Below are positions 1-7,881 of a stretch of DNA of 64,000 nt, one piece after another (positions within the stretch are counted from its first letter, which is position 1; each line of letters begins with the position of its first letter). The position numbers were made by a program, and so were the translations under genes. The notes below the pieces were generated by a model. That model made no database searches. It had not been told where the DNA came from and saw only the letters and a program-made list of their open reading frames with translations. The stretch is taken from the NCBI RefSeq assembly GCF_014649715.1, contig NZ_BMTO01000008.1:62001-126000 (forward strand), in the 5' to 3' direction. The stretch is from Streptomyces lateritius (GTDB taxonomy: Bacteria > Actinomycetota > Actinomycetes > Streptomycetales > Streptomycetaceae).

Positions 1-318
1 CGAGGCCCGTGCCCAAGCCCAGTAGCCGTGGTACTCGCGATAGAGGAGGTAGCCCGTCGCGGTCACACCCTGGATCTCGTGGCCGGGCGGCAAGGGCATC
101 GGTGCGGTGGTCCGCGTGACCGCCGCCGTGTCCGCTGTCGTCGCGCGTTCCGCACCAGGGGTGGCGGACGCCGGGACGGCCAGAGCGCCCGCGCCGAGGG
201 TGACGGCGAGGACTGTGATGACGGCGGCGCTGAGCCGCCGCCCGACCGGTCGTACCTGAGACCAAGTCAGTTCCTCCCAGAGGTACTGGCGCGCGGTGCG
301 CCACACCTCATGGGACAT
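1..318 (-). CDS. Exported protein, N-terminal part only (runs off the left edge)
   Basis: The reading frame is open from an ATG at 318 to the window edge, giving 106 residues. The N-terminus has a positively charged stretch (PVGRR, about residues 24-28), then a hydrophobic alanine/valine/leucine segment and an ASA-type signal peptidase I site near residue 53, followed by an Ala/Thr-rich mature start. The last visible residues include a Tyr/Trp-rich segment (GYLLYREYHGYWAWA). I do not recognise the family. No strong ribosome binding site precedes the ATG, and GTG at 306 is an alternative start. The exported location is seen in sequence; the function is unknown because the rest lies outside the window. 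Confidence 0.55.
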   Translation of the reverse strand, partial: MSHEVWRTARQYLWEELTWSQVRPVGRRLSAAVITVLAVTLGAGALAVPASATPGAERATTADTAAVTRTTAPMPLPPGHEIQGVTATGYLLYREYHGYWAWARAS

Positions 319-437
319 GTGATCGAGCAGGATGGTTGTACGTTCGACGGGTCGCGTCCTGGTGCACGTCGACCTGCTCGCGCGCGGGGTGCGGGGTGCG
401 GGGGACGGCGTACGGAGTGCGGCCGCCTCCGCACCGG

Positions 438-953
438 TCACCGGTTCCGCTGCCGCTCCACGACCCCCCTGACGTACGCCGCCTGTCCCGCGTGCTGGTT
501 GTCCTCCGCGATCACGCTCACCAGGCGGACGCCCAGGGAGACCGGCGGGTCCCAGGAGTCGTCGACGATGCGGTCGAGGTCCGCGTTGGTGACCTCCGCG
601 ACGCACGCCAGGCTCCGTTCGTGGACGGCGTCGTAGTAGCCGAGCAGCAGCTCCGCCGGGGCGCGGACCTGGCCGACCTGCTTGCTGGATTGGCCGTAGC
701 CCGTGGCCCGGGCGGGGAACGGCAGGCCGAAGCGGGACTTCCAGCCGTCGGACGTCCATACCTGGTCCGTACCGAAGGCGTCCGCGACATGGTCGTCCTG
801 GATGCGGGTGAGGTGCCAGACGAGCCAGGCGATCGAGTTGGCGTCGGGGTCGATCCGGACCGCCAGTTCATCTTCCGACAGCCCTTCGACGGCTCCGTGC
901 ACGGCCTCCCGCACGCGGTCGAACGCGTCCAGCAACAGGTCGGCGCTCTTCAT
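438..953 (-). CDS. DinB/YfiT-like (DUF664-type) four-helix protein
   Basis: The protein has 171 residues, the normal size for DinB-like metal-binding four-helix proteins; many actinobacterial members are mycothiol-dependent. Characteristic pieces are WLVWHLTRIQDDH around residues 43-55, with a metal-ligand-like His in the second helix, and a C-terminal HAGQAAYVRG around residues 154-163, where the His is the usual third ligand position. No signal peptide or membrane segment is present, so it is cytosolic. It stands alone on the minus strand. The ATG start has a GAGGAG sequence about 12 bases upstream. The exact substrate cannot be told; a mycothiol S-transferase-like role is inference. Confidence 0.85.
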   Translation of the reverse strand: MKSADLLLDAFDRVREAVHGAVEGLSEDELAVRIDPDANSIAWLVWHLTRIQDDHVADAFGTDQVWTSDGWKSRFGLPFPARATGYGQSSKQVGQVRAPAELLLGYYDAVHERSLACVAEVTNADLDRIVDDSWDPPVSLGVRLVSVIAEDNQHAGQAAYVRGVVERQRNR

Positions 954-1119
954 GTCGTTCTCACTCCTCGGCGGTCGGCGTCTGCGGCCCGGTCAGACTC
1001 TCGTCGTCGAGCGGGGAACGGACGGGGACCGGCCGAGGGCCGGCCAGGAGGCACGCGAGTTTCACCTGCTCGGTGGAGACGCCGCACAGGCGGCCGCCGA
1101 TCCTGGGGCGCCCGGCGGA

Positions 1120-1518
1120 TCAGGACCGGCCCGCTCGCCACCCCGCGACGGTCCGCTCCACGTCGAACGGCTTCAGGTTCAGCGGCGGGCCCGCCGGCGG
1201 CCGGGCCAGCGCCTCGGCGATCTTGGTGTTGATCTCTCCGAGGATCCGGCGGACCTGCGTCTCCGAGACGGCCGCGGCCACCGCCTCCGCCGCGTCCTCC
1301 GCCTCCTTGCGCAGGGCGAGCGAGGGGGGAAGGACAGACGCACCCTCGCGGTGCATCTTGCCCTTGATCCACCACAGCTCGTCGTACGGGGCGCGGTCGT
1401 CGTCGAGCGGCCTGCCGAAGCCGGGCAGCTTCCGGAACTCGCCCCGCTCCTCCGCCTCGCGGATCTGCTTGTCCACGAATGACTCGAAGCTGACGCCGGG
1501 CGGTTTGCGTTCGGTCAT
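1120..1518 (-). CDS. DUF1992 (DnaJ-C28-type conserved) protein
   Basis: This 132-residue cytosolic protein carries the DUF1992 signature near its start: SFESFVDKQIREAEERGEF, then LPGFGRPL and a LWWIKGKM segment. DUF1992 is also found in the eukaryotic DNAJC28 proteins, but there is no J domain here and the biochemical function is not established. I chose the ATG at 1518 (MTERKPP) because homologous sequence starts there; a longer frame upstream runs into the terminator of the cold-shock gene. It is the next minus-strand gene after the cold-shock gene, from which a strong hairpin (1582-1623) separates it. Confidence 0.85.
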   Translation of the reverse strand: MTERKPPGVSFESFVDKQIREAEERGEFRKLPGFGRPLDDDRAPYDELWWIKGKMHREGASVLPPSLALRKEAEDAAEAVAAAVSETQVRRILGEINTKIAEALARPPAGPPLNLKPFDVERTVAGWRAGRS

Positions 1519-1581
1519 GCGTCCAGCGTGGCACAGCCGCCACCCCGTAAGAAGGCGGCCGGAAAGAGGCGGGAAAGAGGC

Positions 1582-1623
1582 AGGAGCCCCGCTCGTGCCC
1601 GAAGGCACGGAGCGGGGCTCCTT
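1582..1623 (-). terminator. Hairpin terminator of the cold-shock gene
   Basis: AGGAGCCCCGCTC plus GTGCC pairs with GGCAC plus GAGCGGGGCTCCT around a CGAA loop, giving an 18-bp stem with one bulged G. It lies 42 bases downstream of the cold-shock stop codon and upstream of the DUF1992 start, so it should end the cold-shock transcript. There is no long U-tract, as is common in high-GC actinobacteria. Confidence 0.75.
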
Positions 1624-1664
1624 GGGTACTTCTCTAGCCGTGCGCGATCGCCGATCCGGGCAAC

Positions 1665-1868
1665 TTAGACCGGGGTGACGTTCTCCGCCTGCGGGCCCTT
1701 CGGACCCTGCGTGACGTCGAAGTTCACCTGCTGGTTCTCCTCCAGGGAGCGGAAGCCAGAGGCGTTGATCGCGGAGTAGTGGACGAAGACATCCGGGCCG
1801 CCGCCGTCCTGGGCGATGAAGCCGAAGCCCTTTTCAGCGTTGAACCACTTGACGGTTCCGGTAGCCAT
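1665..1868 (-). CDS. Cold-shock domain protein (CspA family)
   Basis: This 67-residue protein is a single cold-shock domain. It has the RNP1 motif KGFGFI (about residues 13-18) and the RNP2 motif VFVHYSAI (about 27-34), which bind single-stranded RNA or DNA; Csp proteins act as RNA chaperones and antiterminators. The ATG at 1868 (MATGTVKWFN) is chosen over an upstream in-frame ATG because AAGGAGGG precedes it at good spacing and the family starts there. The gene is divergent from mqnA and has a leader of about 120 bases that folds into a terminator-like hairpin at 1934-1961, suggesting attenuation control. The 3' end is closed by a strong hairpin. Confidence 0.97.
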   Translation of the reverse strand: MATGTVKWFNAEKGFGFIAQDGGGPDVFVHYSAINASGFRSLEENQQVNFDVTQGPKGPQAENVTPV

Positions 1869-1933
1869 AAGCCCTCCTTGGGCCAAAGGGTTGCCCTGCT
1901 CCAGAACCTGCAAAGAAGTCTGAAAACTACAAA

Positions 1934-1961
1934 AGCCTGCGGGTCACATGCTCCGCAGGCT
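1934..1961 (-). promoter_or_regulatory. Terminator-like hairpin in the cold-shock leader RNA
   Basis: Read on the minus strand, AGCCTGCGG and CCGCAGGCT form a perfect 9-bp stem with a 10-base loop, followed at once by TTTGTAGTTTT. It lies between the candidate -10 (TACGCT at 2004-1999) and the Csp start codon, so it is inside the predicted 5' UTR. It looks like an intrinsic terminator used as an attenuator. Confidence 0.6.
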
Positions 1962-1998
1962 CTGTACTGCAAGGGAAACCAAACTGCAACTTGCGATG

Positions 1999-2004
1999 AG
2001 CGTA
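1999..2004 (-). promoter_or_regulatory. Candidate -10 element for the cold-shock gene
   Basis: TACGCT on the minus strand fits the actinobacterial TANNNT -10 pattern and would place the transcript start near 1992, giving a leader of about 124 bases. No good -35 box is visible 17-18 bases upstream, so this is tentative. Confidence 0.35.
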
Positions 2005-2116
2005 GCACGCAGGGTGTGCGACGCACTAGAGGGAAAGATCACGTCACCCACACGTTTGACGCGCCCGCGGCGCGCTGACGCGCAGCCCCGCCGATGTCCA
2101 CCGTGCGAGACGGGTC

Positions 2117-2122
2117 TAGCCT
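2117..2122 (+). promoter_or_regulatory. -10 element of mqnA; probably a leaderless transcript
   Basis: TAGCCT (TAGNNT pattern) ends six bases before the GTG start of mqnA, and no Shine-Dalgarno sequence lies between. Transcription would therefore start at or next to the start codon, a frequent arrangement in actinobacteria. Confidence 0.45.
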
Positions 2123-2128
2123 CGCGTT

Positions 2129-2995
2129 GTGGACAATGCAACCGATGACCACCAGCGCAGCCGGCCCCGCGTCGGACACATCCAGTTCCTGAACTGCCTC
2201 CCCCTCTACTGGGGCCTGGCCCGCACCGGAACGCTCCTCGATCTGGAGCTGACCAAGGACACGCCGGAGAAGCTCAGCGAGCGGCTGGTGCGCGGCGACC
2301 TCGACATCGGGCCCATCACCCTCGTCGAATACCTCCGCAACGCGGACGCTCTCGTCGCCCTGCCCGACATCGCCGTGGGCTGCGACGGCCCCGTCATGTC
2401 CTGCGTGATCGTCTCCCAGCTCCCCCTGAGGCAGCTCGACGGGGCCCGGGTGGCCCTCGGCTCCACCTCGCGCACCTCCGTGCGCCTCGCGCAGCTGCTG
2501 CTCGCCGAGCGGCACGGCGTCCGGCCCGACTACTACACGTGCCCGCCCGACCTCGGCCTGATGATGCAGGAGGCGGACGCCGCCGTCCTGATCGGCGACG
2601 CGGCGCTGCGGGCCTCCCTGCACGACGCGCCGCGGCTCGGCCTCCAGGTCCACGACCTGGGGCTGATGTGGAAGGAGTGGACGGGGATGCCGTTCGTCTT
2701 CGCCGTCTGGGCGGCCCGCAAGGACTTCCTGGCCCGCGAACCGGAGACGGTGCGCGAGGTCCATCAGGCGTTCCTGGCCTCGCGCGACCTCTCGCTGGTG
2801 GAGGTCGCCAAGGTCGCCGAGCAGGCCGCGCGCTGGGAGTCCTTCGACGCGGAGCTCCTGGAGCGGTACTTCCGGACGCTGGACTTCCGCTTCGGTCCCG
2901 AGCAGCTTGCGGGGGTACGGGAGTTCGCCCGCCGGACCGGTCCGACGACCGGCTTCCCGGCGGACGTACGGGTGGAGCTGCTCGGAGCCCGCTAG
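2129..2995 (+). CDS. mqnA: Chorismate dehydratase MqnA (futalosine menaquinone pathway)
   Basis: MqnA dehydrates chorismate to 3-[(1-carboxyvinyl)oxy]benzoate, the first step of the futalosine route to menaquinone, in the cytosol. The 288-residue protein has the periplasmic-binding-protein-like MqnA fold: VGHIQFLNCLPLYWGL near the N-terminus, DIGPITLVEYL around 60-70, a GSTSRTSVRLAQLLL segment around 111-125, and AVLIGDAALRA around 153-163. Length is normal. GTG at 2129 is the first start in frame with conserved sequence and seems leaderless. It stands alone between the divergent cold-shock gene and a convergent esterase; its pathway partner mqnC is about 3 kb downstream. MqnB, D and E are not in the window. 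Confidence 0.96.
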   Translation: MDNATDDHQRSRPRVGHIQFLNCLPLYWGLARTGTLLDLELTKDTPEKLSERLVRGDLDIGPITLVEYLRNADALVALPDIAVGCDGPVMSCVIVSQLPLRQLDGARVALGSTSRTSVRLAQLLLAERHGVRPDYYTCPPDLGLMMQEADAAVLIGDAALRASLHDAPRLGLQVHDLGLMWKEWTGMPFVFAVWAARKDFLAREPETVREVHQAFLASRDLSLVEVAKVAEQAARWESFDAELLERYFRTLDFRFGPEQLAGVREFARRTGPTTGFPADVRVELLGAR

Positions 2996-3013
2996 CGGAC
3001 CTTGTTCCACGGC

Positions 3014-4078
3014 TTACGGTGCGGCGACCGGGGCCTGCATGTGCCGGCTGATCCACCCGATCGAGCCGTCGCCCATCCCCCGGATGTAGCCCTTGGCGTT
3101 GTGGCCGCCGCCCTGGATGACCTGGAGGCGCGTCTTCACCGGGCCCTTGCCGTACTGCTTCATGAACGTCTTCAGCCGGGCGGCGCCGGCCTCCTTCGTT
3201 CCTATCTGGAACGCCAGGTAGACCCGGTTCTCCTCGGTGTCCGGCTTCGCGCCCAGCGCCTTCGCCAGCCGTCCGGGATCGTTCGCCAGGCGCGCGGCCT
3301 CGTGCCCCGCCCACAGCGGGGAGTCGGGGACGGTGTCGGGGCCGGACGCGATGACGGCCTTGAACTTGTCCGGGTGCTGGAGCACGGACTTGAGCCCGGC
3401 GAAGGCGCCCGAGGAAGAGCCCATGAAGGCCCAGCCGTCACGGGACTTGAACGTCCGGAAATTCGCCCGGACGAAATCCGGCACGTCCTCGGCCAGCCAG
3501 GTGCCCATTCTCGGCTGCCCCGGGATGTCACTGCCGTCGTAGTAGTACGTGTCGTCCGGGTTGAGCACCGGCATCACGACGATGAACGGCAGGCTTTTAC
3601 CCTCCTGCGACCATTGGGTGATGCTGGACTGGAGTTTGAGGTCCGTGCCCATCCAGTAATTCACCGGATAGCCGTTTCCGCCGGGCAGCGCCACGAGGAC
3701 CGGGAAGCCGCTGTCCGCGTACTTCGGGTCGAAGTACTGCTTCGGGGCCCACACCCACACCTTGCCTGTGAAACCGGACTTCGCGCCGGAGAGCGTGGTG
3801 ACACCGATCTTGGTGCCGTCCTCCAGGGTGTTGGCCGTCCTGAAACTCGACGTCGGACCGGTGGGGAAGAGCGTCTCGGGGACGTTCGCGACCCGGGCCT
3901 GCCGCTGGTTCGGCTTGTGCGGCTTGTGCGCCTGTGTCGTCGAGCGCGGGGTGTCGAACGTGACCGGCTCGCCCTCGTCGGAGCAGCCGGTGACGAGAGC
4001 GCCCGCGGTGCCGAGGGCGAGGACGGCGGCGAGGATCCTGGGCAGGCGCCTCGGCGGACGCTTCGACAGGCGTTTCAT
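3014..4078 (-). CDS. Secreted lipoprotein esterase, alpha/beta-hydrolase (esterase D/mycolyltransferase-like)
   Basis: The 354-residue product starts with a twin-Arg-poor signal peptide ending in the lipobox LVTGC (Cys at about residue 32), so it should be a membrane-anchored lipoprotein on the outer face. The mature part is an esterase-type alpha/beta hydrolase: FPVLVALPGG (oxyanion region), the nucleophile elbow GSSSG, an Asp in the middle (SGPD) and a late GGGHN that fits the catalytic His. The substrate is unknown. ATG at 4078 is favoured because GGAG lies seven bases upstream and the signal peptide starts there; an ATG at 4105 is possible. It is convergent with mqnA and divergent from the protein kinase. 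Confidence 0.88.
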   Translation of the reverse strand: MKRLSKRPPRRLPRILAAVLALGTAGALVTGCSDEGEPVTFDTPRSTTQAHKPHKPNQRQARVANVPETLFPTGPTSSFRTANTLEDGTKIGVTTLSGAKSGFTGKVWVWAPKQYFDPKYADSGFPVLVALPGGNGYPVNYWMGTDLKLQSSITQWSQEGKSLPFIVVMPVLNPDDTYYYDGSDIPGQPRMGTWLAEDVPDFVRANFRTFKSRDGWAFMGSSSGAFAGLKSVLQHPDKFKAVIASGPDTVPDSPLWAGHEAARLANDPGRLAKALGAKPDTEENRVYLAFQIGTKEAGAARLKTFMKQYGKGPVKTRLQVIQGGGHNAKGYIRGMGDGSIGWISRHMQAPVAAP

Positions 4079-4223
4079 GGTGCGACTCCGGGTGCTTTCG
4101 GACACGGCGGGTGATTACGGAAGGGAGGAGGGGCGTGGTGGGCGATCGGTTGGCTCGGTACCGTGCTGAATCGTCGTGATCCGGCCCACGAAGGGCTCCG
4201 CGCCGCTCGATGGGGGAGACACC

Positions 4224-5972
4224 ATGCAGCCGCTCGAACCAGAGGCCCCGAGGACCATCGGCGGCTACCGGCTGCTCGGCAGACTCGGTTCCGGCGGCAT
4301 GGGACGCGTCTATCTCGCCCGCAACGAGGGCGGCCGGACCGTCGCCGTGAAGATCGTGCATCCGCACTTGTCGCTGGACGAGCAGTTCAGGGCGCGGTTC
4401 CGGCGCGAGGTCGAGGCCGCCCGGCGGGTCGGCGGCCGGTGGACCGCGCCCGTCCTGGACGCCGACCCCGAGGCCGACGTGCCGTGGGTGGCGACCGGTT
4501 ACGTCGCCGGACCGACGCTCGACCGGGCCGTGGGGACGGTCGGCCCGCTGCCCGAGCAGGCGGTACGGGCCCTGGGCGCCGGACTCGCCGAGGCGCTGGC
4601 GGGCGTGCACGCCCTCGGCCTCGTCCACCGTGACGTCAAGCCGTCCAACGTTCTCCTCACCCTCGACGGTCCCCGGCTCATCGACTTCGGCATCGCGCGC
4701 GCGATCGAGGGGACGGCCTCGCTCACCTCCACCGGGGTCTCCGTCGGCTCGCCCGGCTACATGGCACCGGAGCAGATCCTCGGCCAGGGCGCCACGGCCG
4801 CCGCCGACGTCTTCTCGCTCGGCGCGGTGCTGGCGTACGCGGCGACCGGCGCCCCGCCGTTCCGCGGCGACACCTCGGCCACGCTGCTCTACAAGGTCGT
4901 CCACGAGGAACCCGAGCTGGACGCCGGGCTCCGAGGGGAACTGCGGGAGATGGTGGCGGGCTGCCTCAGCAAGGGCCCGGCCGCCCGTCCGGACCCCGAG
5001 GAGGTGGCGGCGCTCCTCGCCCCGCACGGTGCCGCGGCGCTGATGATGCCCGGCTGGCTGCCGGGCCCCCTGGTCGAGGAGGTCAGCAGGACCGCCGTAC
5101 GCCTGCTGGAACTGGACGCGACGAGCGCGCTCCCCGAGGCTCTGGCGTCTCCTACGGCCCCGGCGCCCGGCCCGTACGAGTCGGGGCCGGTGCCCTTCAC
5201 CGCGCCCTCGGTGTCCGCCCCGGGAGCCTTCGGCCCGCCGGTGGAACCGTCTCCCGGCCCCTGGCCCGACGCCGGCGCGGGCGTCCCCGTGTCCATCGCC
5301 GCCGTCCCCACCCCCCGAGCCGCCCCGAAGACGCCCCCCGGCCGCGGAGCCCCGGCCGGAACCGGCCCCGCCCCCCTCCCCGCGCCCCACCGGAAGCTCT
5401 CGCTCTCGCTCGCCGCCGGGCGCCGGGTCAGCTGCACCGTCGCGCTCGCCGTCACCGCCGCGCTCGCCGGCGTCGCCCTCGGATCCGGTTACCTCCTCGG
5501 CCTGATGCCCGGCGGCCGCGACGCCGACACGGCCGGTACGGGCCCCTCGCGCTCGGCGAGCCCGGCGCCCCCTCCGGCGGGCACCCGCCCCACCACCCCC
5601 GCCGGCTCCGTGCCCGCCGCCTTCGTCGGCAGCTGGACCGGCCCCACCACCGAGCGCAACGGCTCCCCGCACGGGGACCTGACCGCAGTCGTCGGCAAGG
5701 GAAAGACGGGCGAGGACGTCGTCCGCACCAGTCACGTCATCAGCGTCCTCGGCACGACCGTGCGGTGCCACGGCATCGGCCGGCTCACCTCCGCCACCGC
5801 CACCGAACTGCGCGTCGCCGACCGCACCGACCCCGACCGGCCCGGCACCGCGGGGCTCTGCACCAGCGGTACGTCCTCCTTCACCCTCACCCTGAACGCC
5901 GACGGCACCCTCGCCTACCGCTCCGACGAAGAGGCCGCGGGCCGCCCGACCGGCACCCTGCGAAAGTCCTGA
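4224..5972 (+). CDS. Membrane Ser/Thr protein kinase (PknB-like) with extracytoplasmic domain
   Basis: The 582-residue protein has a Hanks-type kinase domain at about 13-270: glycine loop GSGGMG (22-27), ATP-anchoring Lys43 in VAVKIV, catalytic HRDVKPSN (Asp137), DFGIAR, and the activation-segment end GSPGYMAPEQ. A Pro/Ala-rich juxtamembrane region follows (about 300-400), then one membrane helix (about 410-435) and an outer domain of about 120 residues with two cysteines and no PASTA repeats. That domain (SWTGPTTERNG, later TLNADGTL) may sense an envelope ligand. ATG at 4224 is chosen because GGGGGAG precedes it. Substrates are unknown. It is 57 bases upstream of mqnC, but mqnC has its own candidate promoter. 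Confidence 0.95.
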   Translation: MQPLEPEAPRTIGGYRLLGRLGSGGMGRVYLARNEGGRTVAVKIVHPHLSLDEQFRARFRREVEAARRVGGRWTAPVLDADPEADVPWVATGYVAGPTLDRAVGTVGPLPEQAVRALGAGLAEALAGVHALGLVHRDVKPSNVLLTLDGPRLIDFGIARAIEGTASLTSTGVSVGSPGYMAPEQILGQGATAAADVFSLGAVLAYAATGAPPFRGDTSATLLYKVVHEEPELDAGLRGELREMVAGCLSKGPAARPDPEEVAALLAPHGAAALMMPGWLPGPLVEEVSRTAVRLLELDATSALPEALASPTAPAPGPYESGPVPFTAPSVSAPGAFGPPVEPSPGPWPDAGAGVPVSIAAVPTPRAAPKTPPGRGAPAGTGPAPLPAPHRKLSLSLAAGRRVSCTVALAVTAALAGVALGSGYLLGLMPGGRDADTAGTGPSRSASPAPPPAGTRPTTPAGSVPAAFVGSWTGPTTERNGSPHGDLTAVVGKGKTGEDVVRTSHVISVLGTTVRCHGIGRLTSATATELRVADRTDPDRPGTAGLCTSGTSSFTLTLNADGTLAYRSDEEAAGRPTGTLRKS

Positions 5973-5984
5973 CAACCGCTGGCG

Positions 5985-5990
5985 TAGGCT
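5985..5990 (+). promoter_or_regulatory. Candidate -10 element of mqnC
   Basis: TAGGCT fits the TAGNNT pattern and lies 39 bases before the mqnC start, leaving room for a short leader that carries the GAAAGGGA ribosome binding site. No clear -35 is seen. Confidence 0.35.
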
Positions 5991-6029
5991 GGCTCGGTCA
6001 GTGCAGCACCCTCCGAAAGGGACCACCCG

Positions 6030-7229
6030 GTGACCGAGAAGGCCGACCTTCAGTCCGTCCTCGACCGCGCCGCCGAGGGTGGCCGGATCACCCCCGAGGA
6101 GGCGCTCGACCTCTACCGCTCGGCGCCGCTGCACGCCCTGGGCGCCGCCGCCGACGCCGTACGCCGCCGTCGCTACGCGGGTACCGAGCACATCGCGACG
6201 TACATCATCGAGCGCAACATCAACTACACGAACGTCTGCGTCACGGCCTGCAAGTTCTGCGCCTTCTACGCACCGCCCAAGGACACCGCCAAGGGCTGGA
6301 CCCGCGACCTCGACGACATCCTGCGCCGCTGCGCGGAGACCGTCGAGCTCGGCGGCACCCAGATCATGTTCCAGGGCGGCCACCACCCGGACTACGGCGT
6401 CGAGTACTACGAGAAGCACTTCTCCGCCATCAAGCAGGCCTTCCCGCAGCTGGTCATCCACTCCCTCGGCGCGTCCGAGGTCGAGCACATGGCCCGGATC
6501 TCCAAGGTCTCGGTGGAAGAGGCGATCCAGCGCATCCACGCGGCCGGTCTCGACTCCTTCGCCGGCGCCGGCGCCGAGCTGCTCCCGGCCCGCCCGCGCA
6601 AGGCGATCGCGCCGCTCAAGGAGAGCGGCGAGCGGTGGCTGGAGATCATGGAGATCGCGCACGGACTGGGCGTGGAGTCCACGTCCACGATGCTCATGGG
6701 CACCGGCGAGACGAACGCCGAGCGCATCGAGCACCTGCGGATGATCCGTGACGTGCAGGACCGGACGGGTGGCTTCCGGGCCTTCATCCCGTACACGTAC
6801 CAGCCCGAGAACAACCACCTCAAGGGCCGGACGCAGGCCACGCTCTTCGAGTACCTGCGGATGATCGCGATCGCGCGGCTGTTCATGGACAACATCGCCC
6901 ACATCCAGGGCTCCTGGCTGACCACGGGCAAGGAGGTCGGCCAGCTGTCGCTGCACTACGGCGCGGACGACCTGGGTTCGATCATGCTGGAGGAGAACGT
7001 GGTCTCCTCGGCCGGCGCGAAGCACCGTTCGAACCGCATGGAGATCATCGACCTGATCCGCAAGGCGGGCCGGGTGCCGGCGCAGCGCGCCACGACGTAC
7101 GAGCACCTCGTCGTCCACGACGACCCGGCGAACGACCCGGTCGACGAGCGCGTCGTCTCGCACATCTCGTCCACGGCGATCGAGGGCGGTACGGCCCACC
7201 CCGAGCTGAAGCTCCTGAACGCCAACTGA
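6030..7229 (+). CDS. mqnC: Cyclic dehypoxanthinyl futalosine synthase MqnC (radical SAM)
   Basis: MqnC is a radical S-adenosylmethionine enzyme that cyclises dehypoxanthine futalosine in menaquinone biosynthesis. The 399-residue protein has the CX3CX2C cluster motif as CVTACKFC around residues 70-77, NYTNVC just before it, and the family segments GGTQIMFQGGHHPDYG and STSTMLMGTGET. Length is typical. The GTG start has GAAAGGGA about eight bases upstream. The next gene starts seven bases after the stop and is probably co-transcribed; menG follows. Placement among other menaquinone genes supports the assignment. Confidence 0.97.
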   Translation: MTEKADLQSVLDRAAEGGRITPEEALDLYRSAPLHALGAAADAVRRRRYAGTEHIATYIIERNINYTNVCVTACKFCAFYAPPKDTAKGWTRDLDDILRRCAETVELGGTQIMFQGGHHPDYGVEYYEKHFSAIKQAFPQLVIHSLGASEVEHMARISKVSVEEAIQRIHAAGLDSFAGAGAELLPARPRKAIAPLKESGERWLEIMEIAHGLGVESTSTMLMGTGETNAERIEHLRMIRDVQDRTGGFRAFIPYTYQPENNHLKGRTQATLFEYLRMIAIARLFMDNIAHIQGSWLTTGKEVGQLSLHYGADDLGSIMLEENVVSSAGAKHRSNRMEIIDLIRKAGRVPAQRATTYEHLVVHDDPANDPVDERVVSHISSTAIEGGTAHPELKLLNAN

Positions 7230-7236
7230 CGCGACC

Positions 7237-7881
7237 GTGCTGACCGTTCACGCCGCGGACCTGCTGCTGTCCGGTGACGGCCGGGCGCCCGTACCGGGCG
7301 GTGCCGTCGTCGTCCGGGGCGGGGAGATCGCCGCGGTCGGCCCGTACGAAGAGGTGGCCGCCGCCCACCCCGGCGCGCGGCTCCGCCGCTGGCCCGGCGT
7401 CCTGACGCCGGGCCTGGTCAATCCGTACGGCCCGGAGCTCCTGGAGCGGGCGTACCACCCGGACCCGCGCGAGGCGGGGGAGCTCGGCACGGAGCCGCTG
7501 ACGGGCGAGGCCCTGGCGGCCCTGGAGATGCCCGAATCCCGCTGGGGCGCGAGCGCCCGGCGCGGCGTGCAGCGGCTCCTCGCGCACGGGGTGGTCGCCG
7601 TCGCCGGAGACCTGCGGCGGCCCGCCGTCGTGGACGCGGTGACCCGTGTGGGCCTGGGCCGGGAGCCACGCTCCGACGATCCGCCGGGTCCGCCCTCGCT
7701 GGACCCCCTCGCGGACGGCCGTCCGCTCGGAGAGGCCATCGTGGCGCCGCTCGGGCCGGTCGGCGCCGCCGCGACGTTCGCGGTCTTCGACGCGCCGGAC
7801 GAAGACGCCCTCCTGACCCACGGGGCGGGCACCTGCGTCGCCACCGTCATCGGCGGCCGGCTCCTCCACCGGACCCGCTGA
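7237..7881 (+). CDS. Truncated, metal-site-less amidohydrolase-like protein next to mqnC
   Basis: The 214-residue product has the composite beta-sandwich of the amidohydrolase (imidazolonepropionase-like) superfamily: HAADLLLSGDG at the start, GGAVVVRGGEIAAVGP around 21-36, and a C-terminal VATVIGGRLLHR strand. The strand that should read PGLVNxHxH is GLVNPYG, so the two metal His residues are gone, and most of the TIM barrel is missing; full enzymes have about 400 residues. It is therefore unlikely to be a working hydrolase. It starts seven bases after the mqnC stop, so it is probably co-expressed with mqnC. Aminodeoxyfutalosine deaminases of this superfamily act in the same pathway, which makes a relic or accessory role plausible. 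Confidence 0.8.
   Translation: MLTVHAADLLLSGDGRAPVPGGAVVVRGGEIAAVGPYEEVAAAHPGARLRRWPGVLTPGLVNPYGPELLERAYHPDPREAGELGTEPLTGEALAALEMPESRWGASARRGVQRLLAHGVVAVAGDLRRPAVVDAVTRVGLGREPRSDDPPGPPSLDPLADGRPLGEAIVAPLGPVGAAATFAVFDAPDEDALLTHGAGTCVATVIGGRLLHRTR

Noticed and set aside
3597..7199. A 1200-codon open frame on the minus strand opposite the esterase 5' region, kinase and mqnC
   Set aside because: It is antisense to well-recognised genes, is Arg/Gly/Asp low-complexity, has no family features, and reflects the lack of stop codons in frames opposite GC-rich codon usage.
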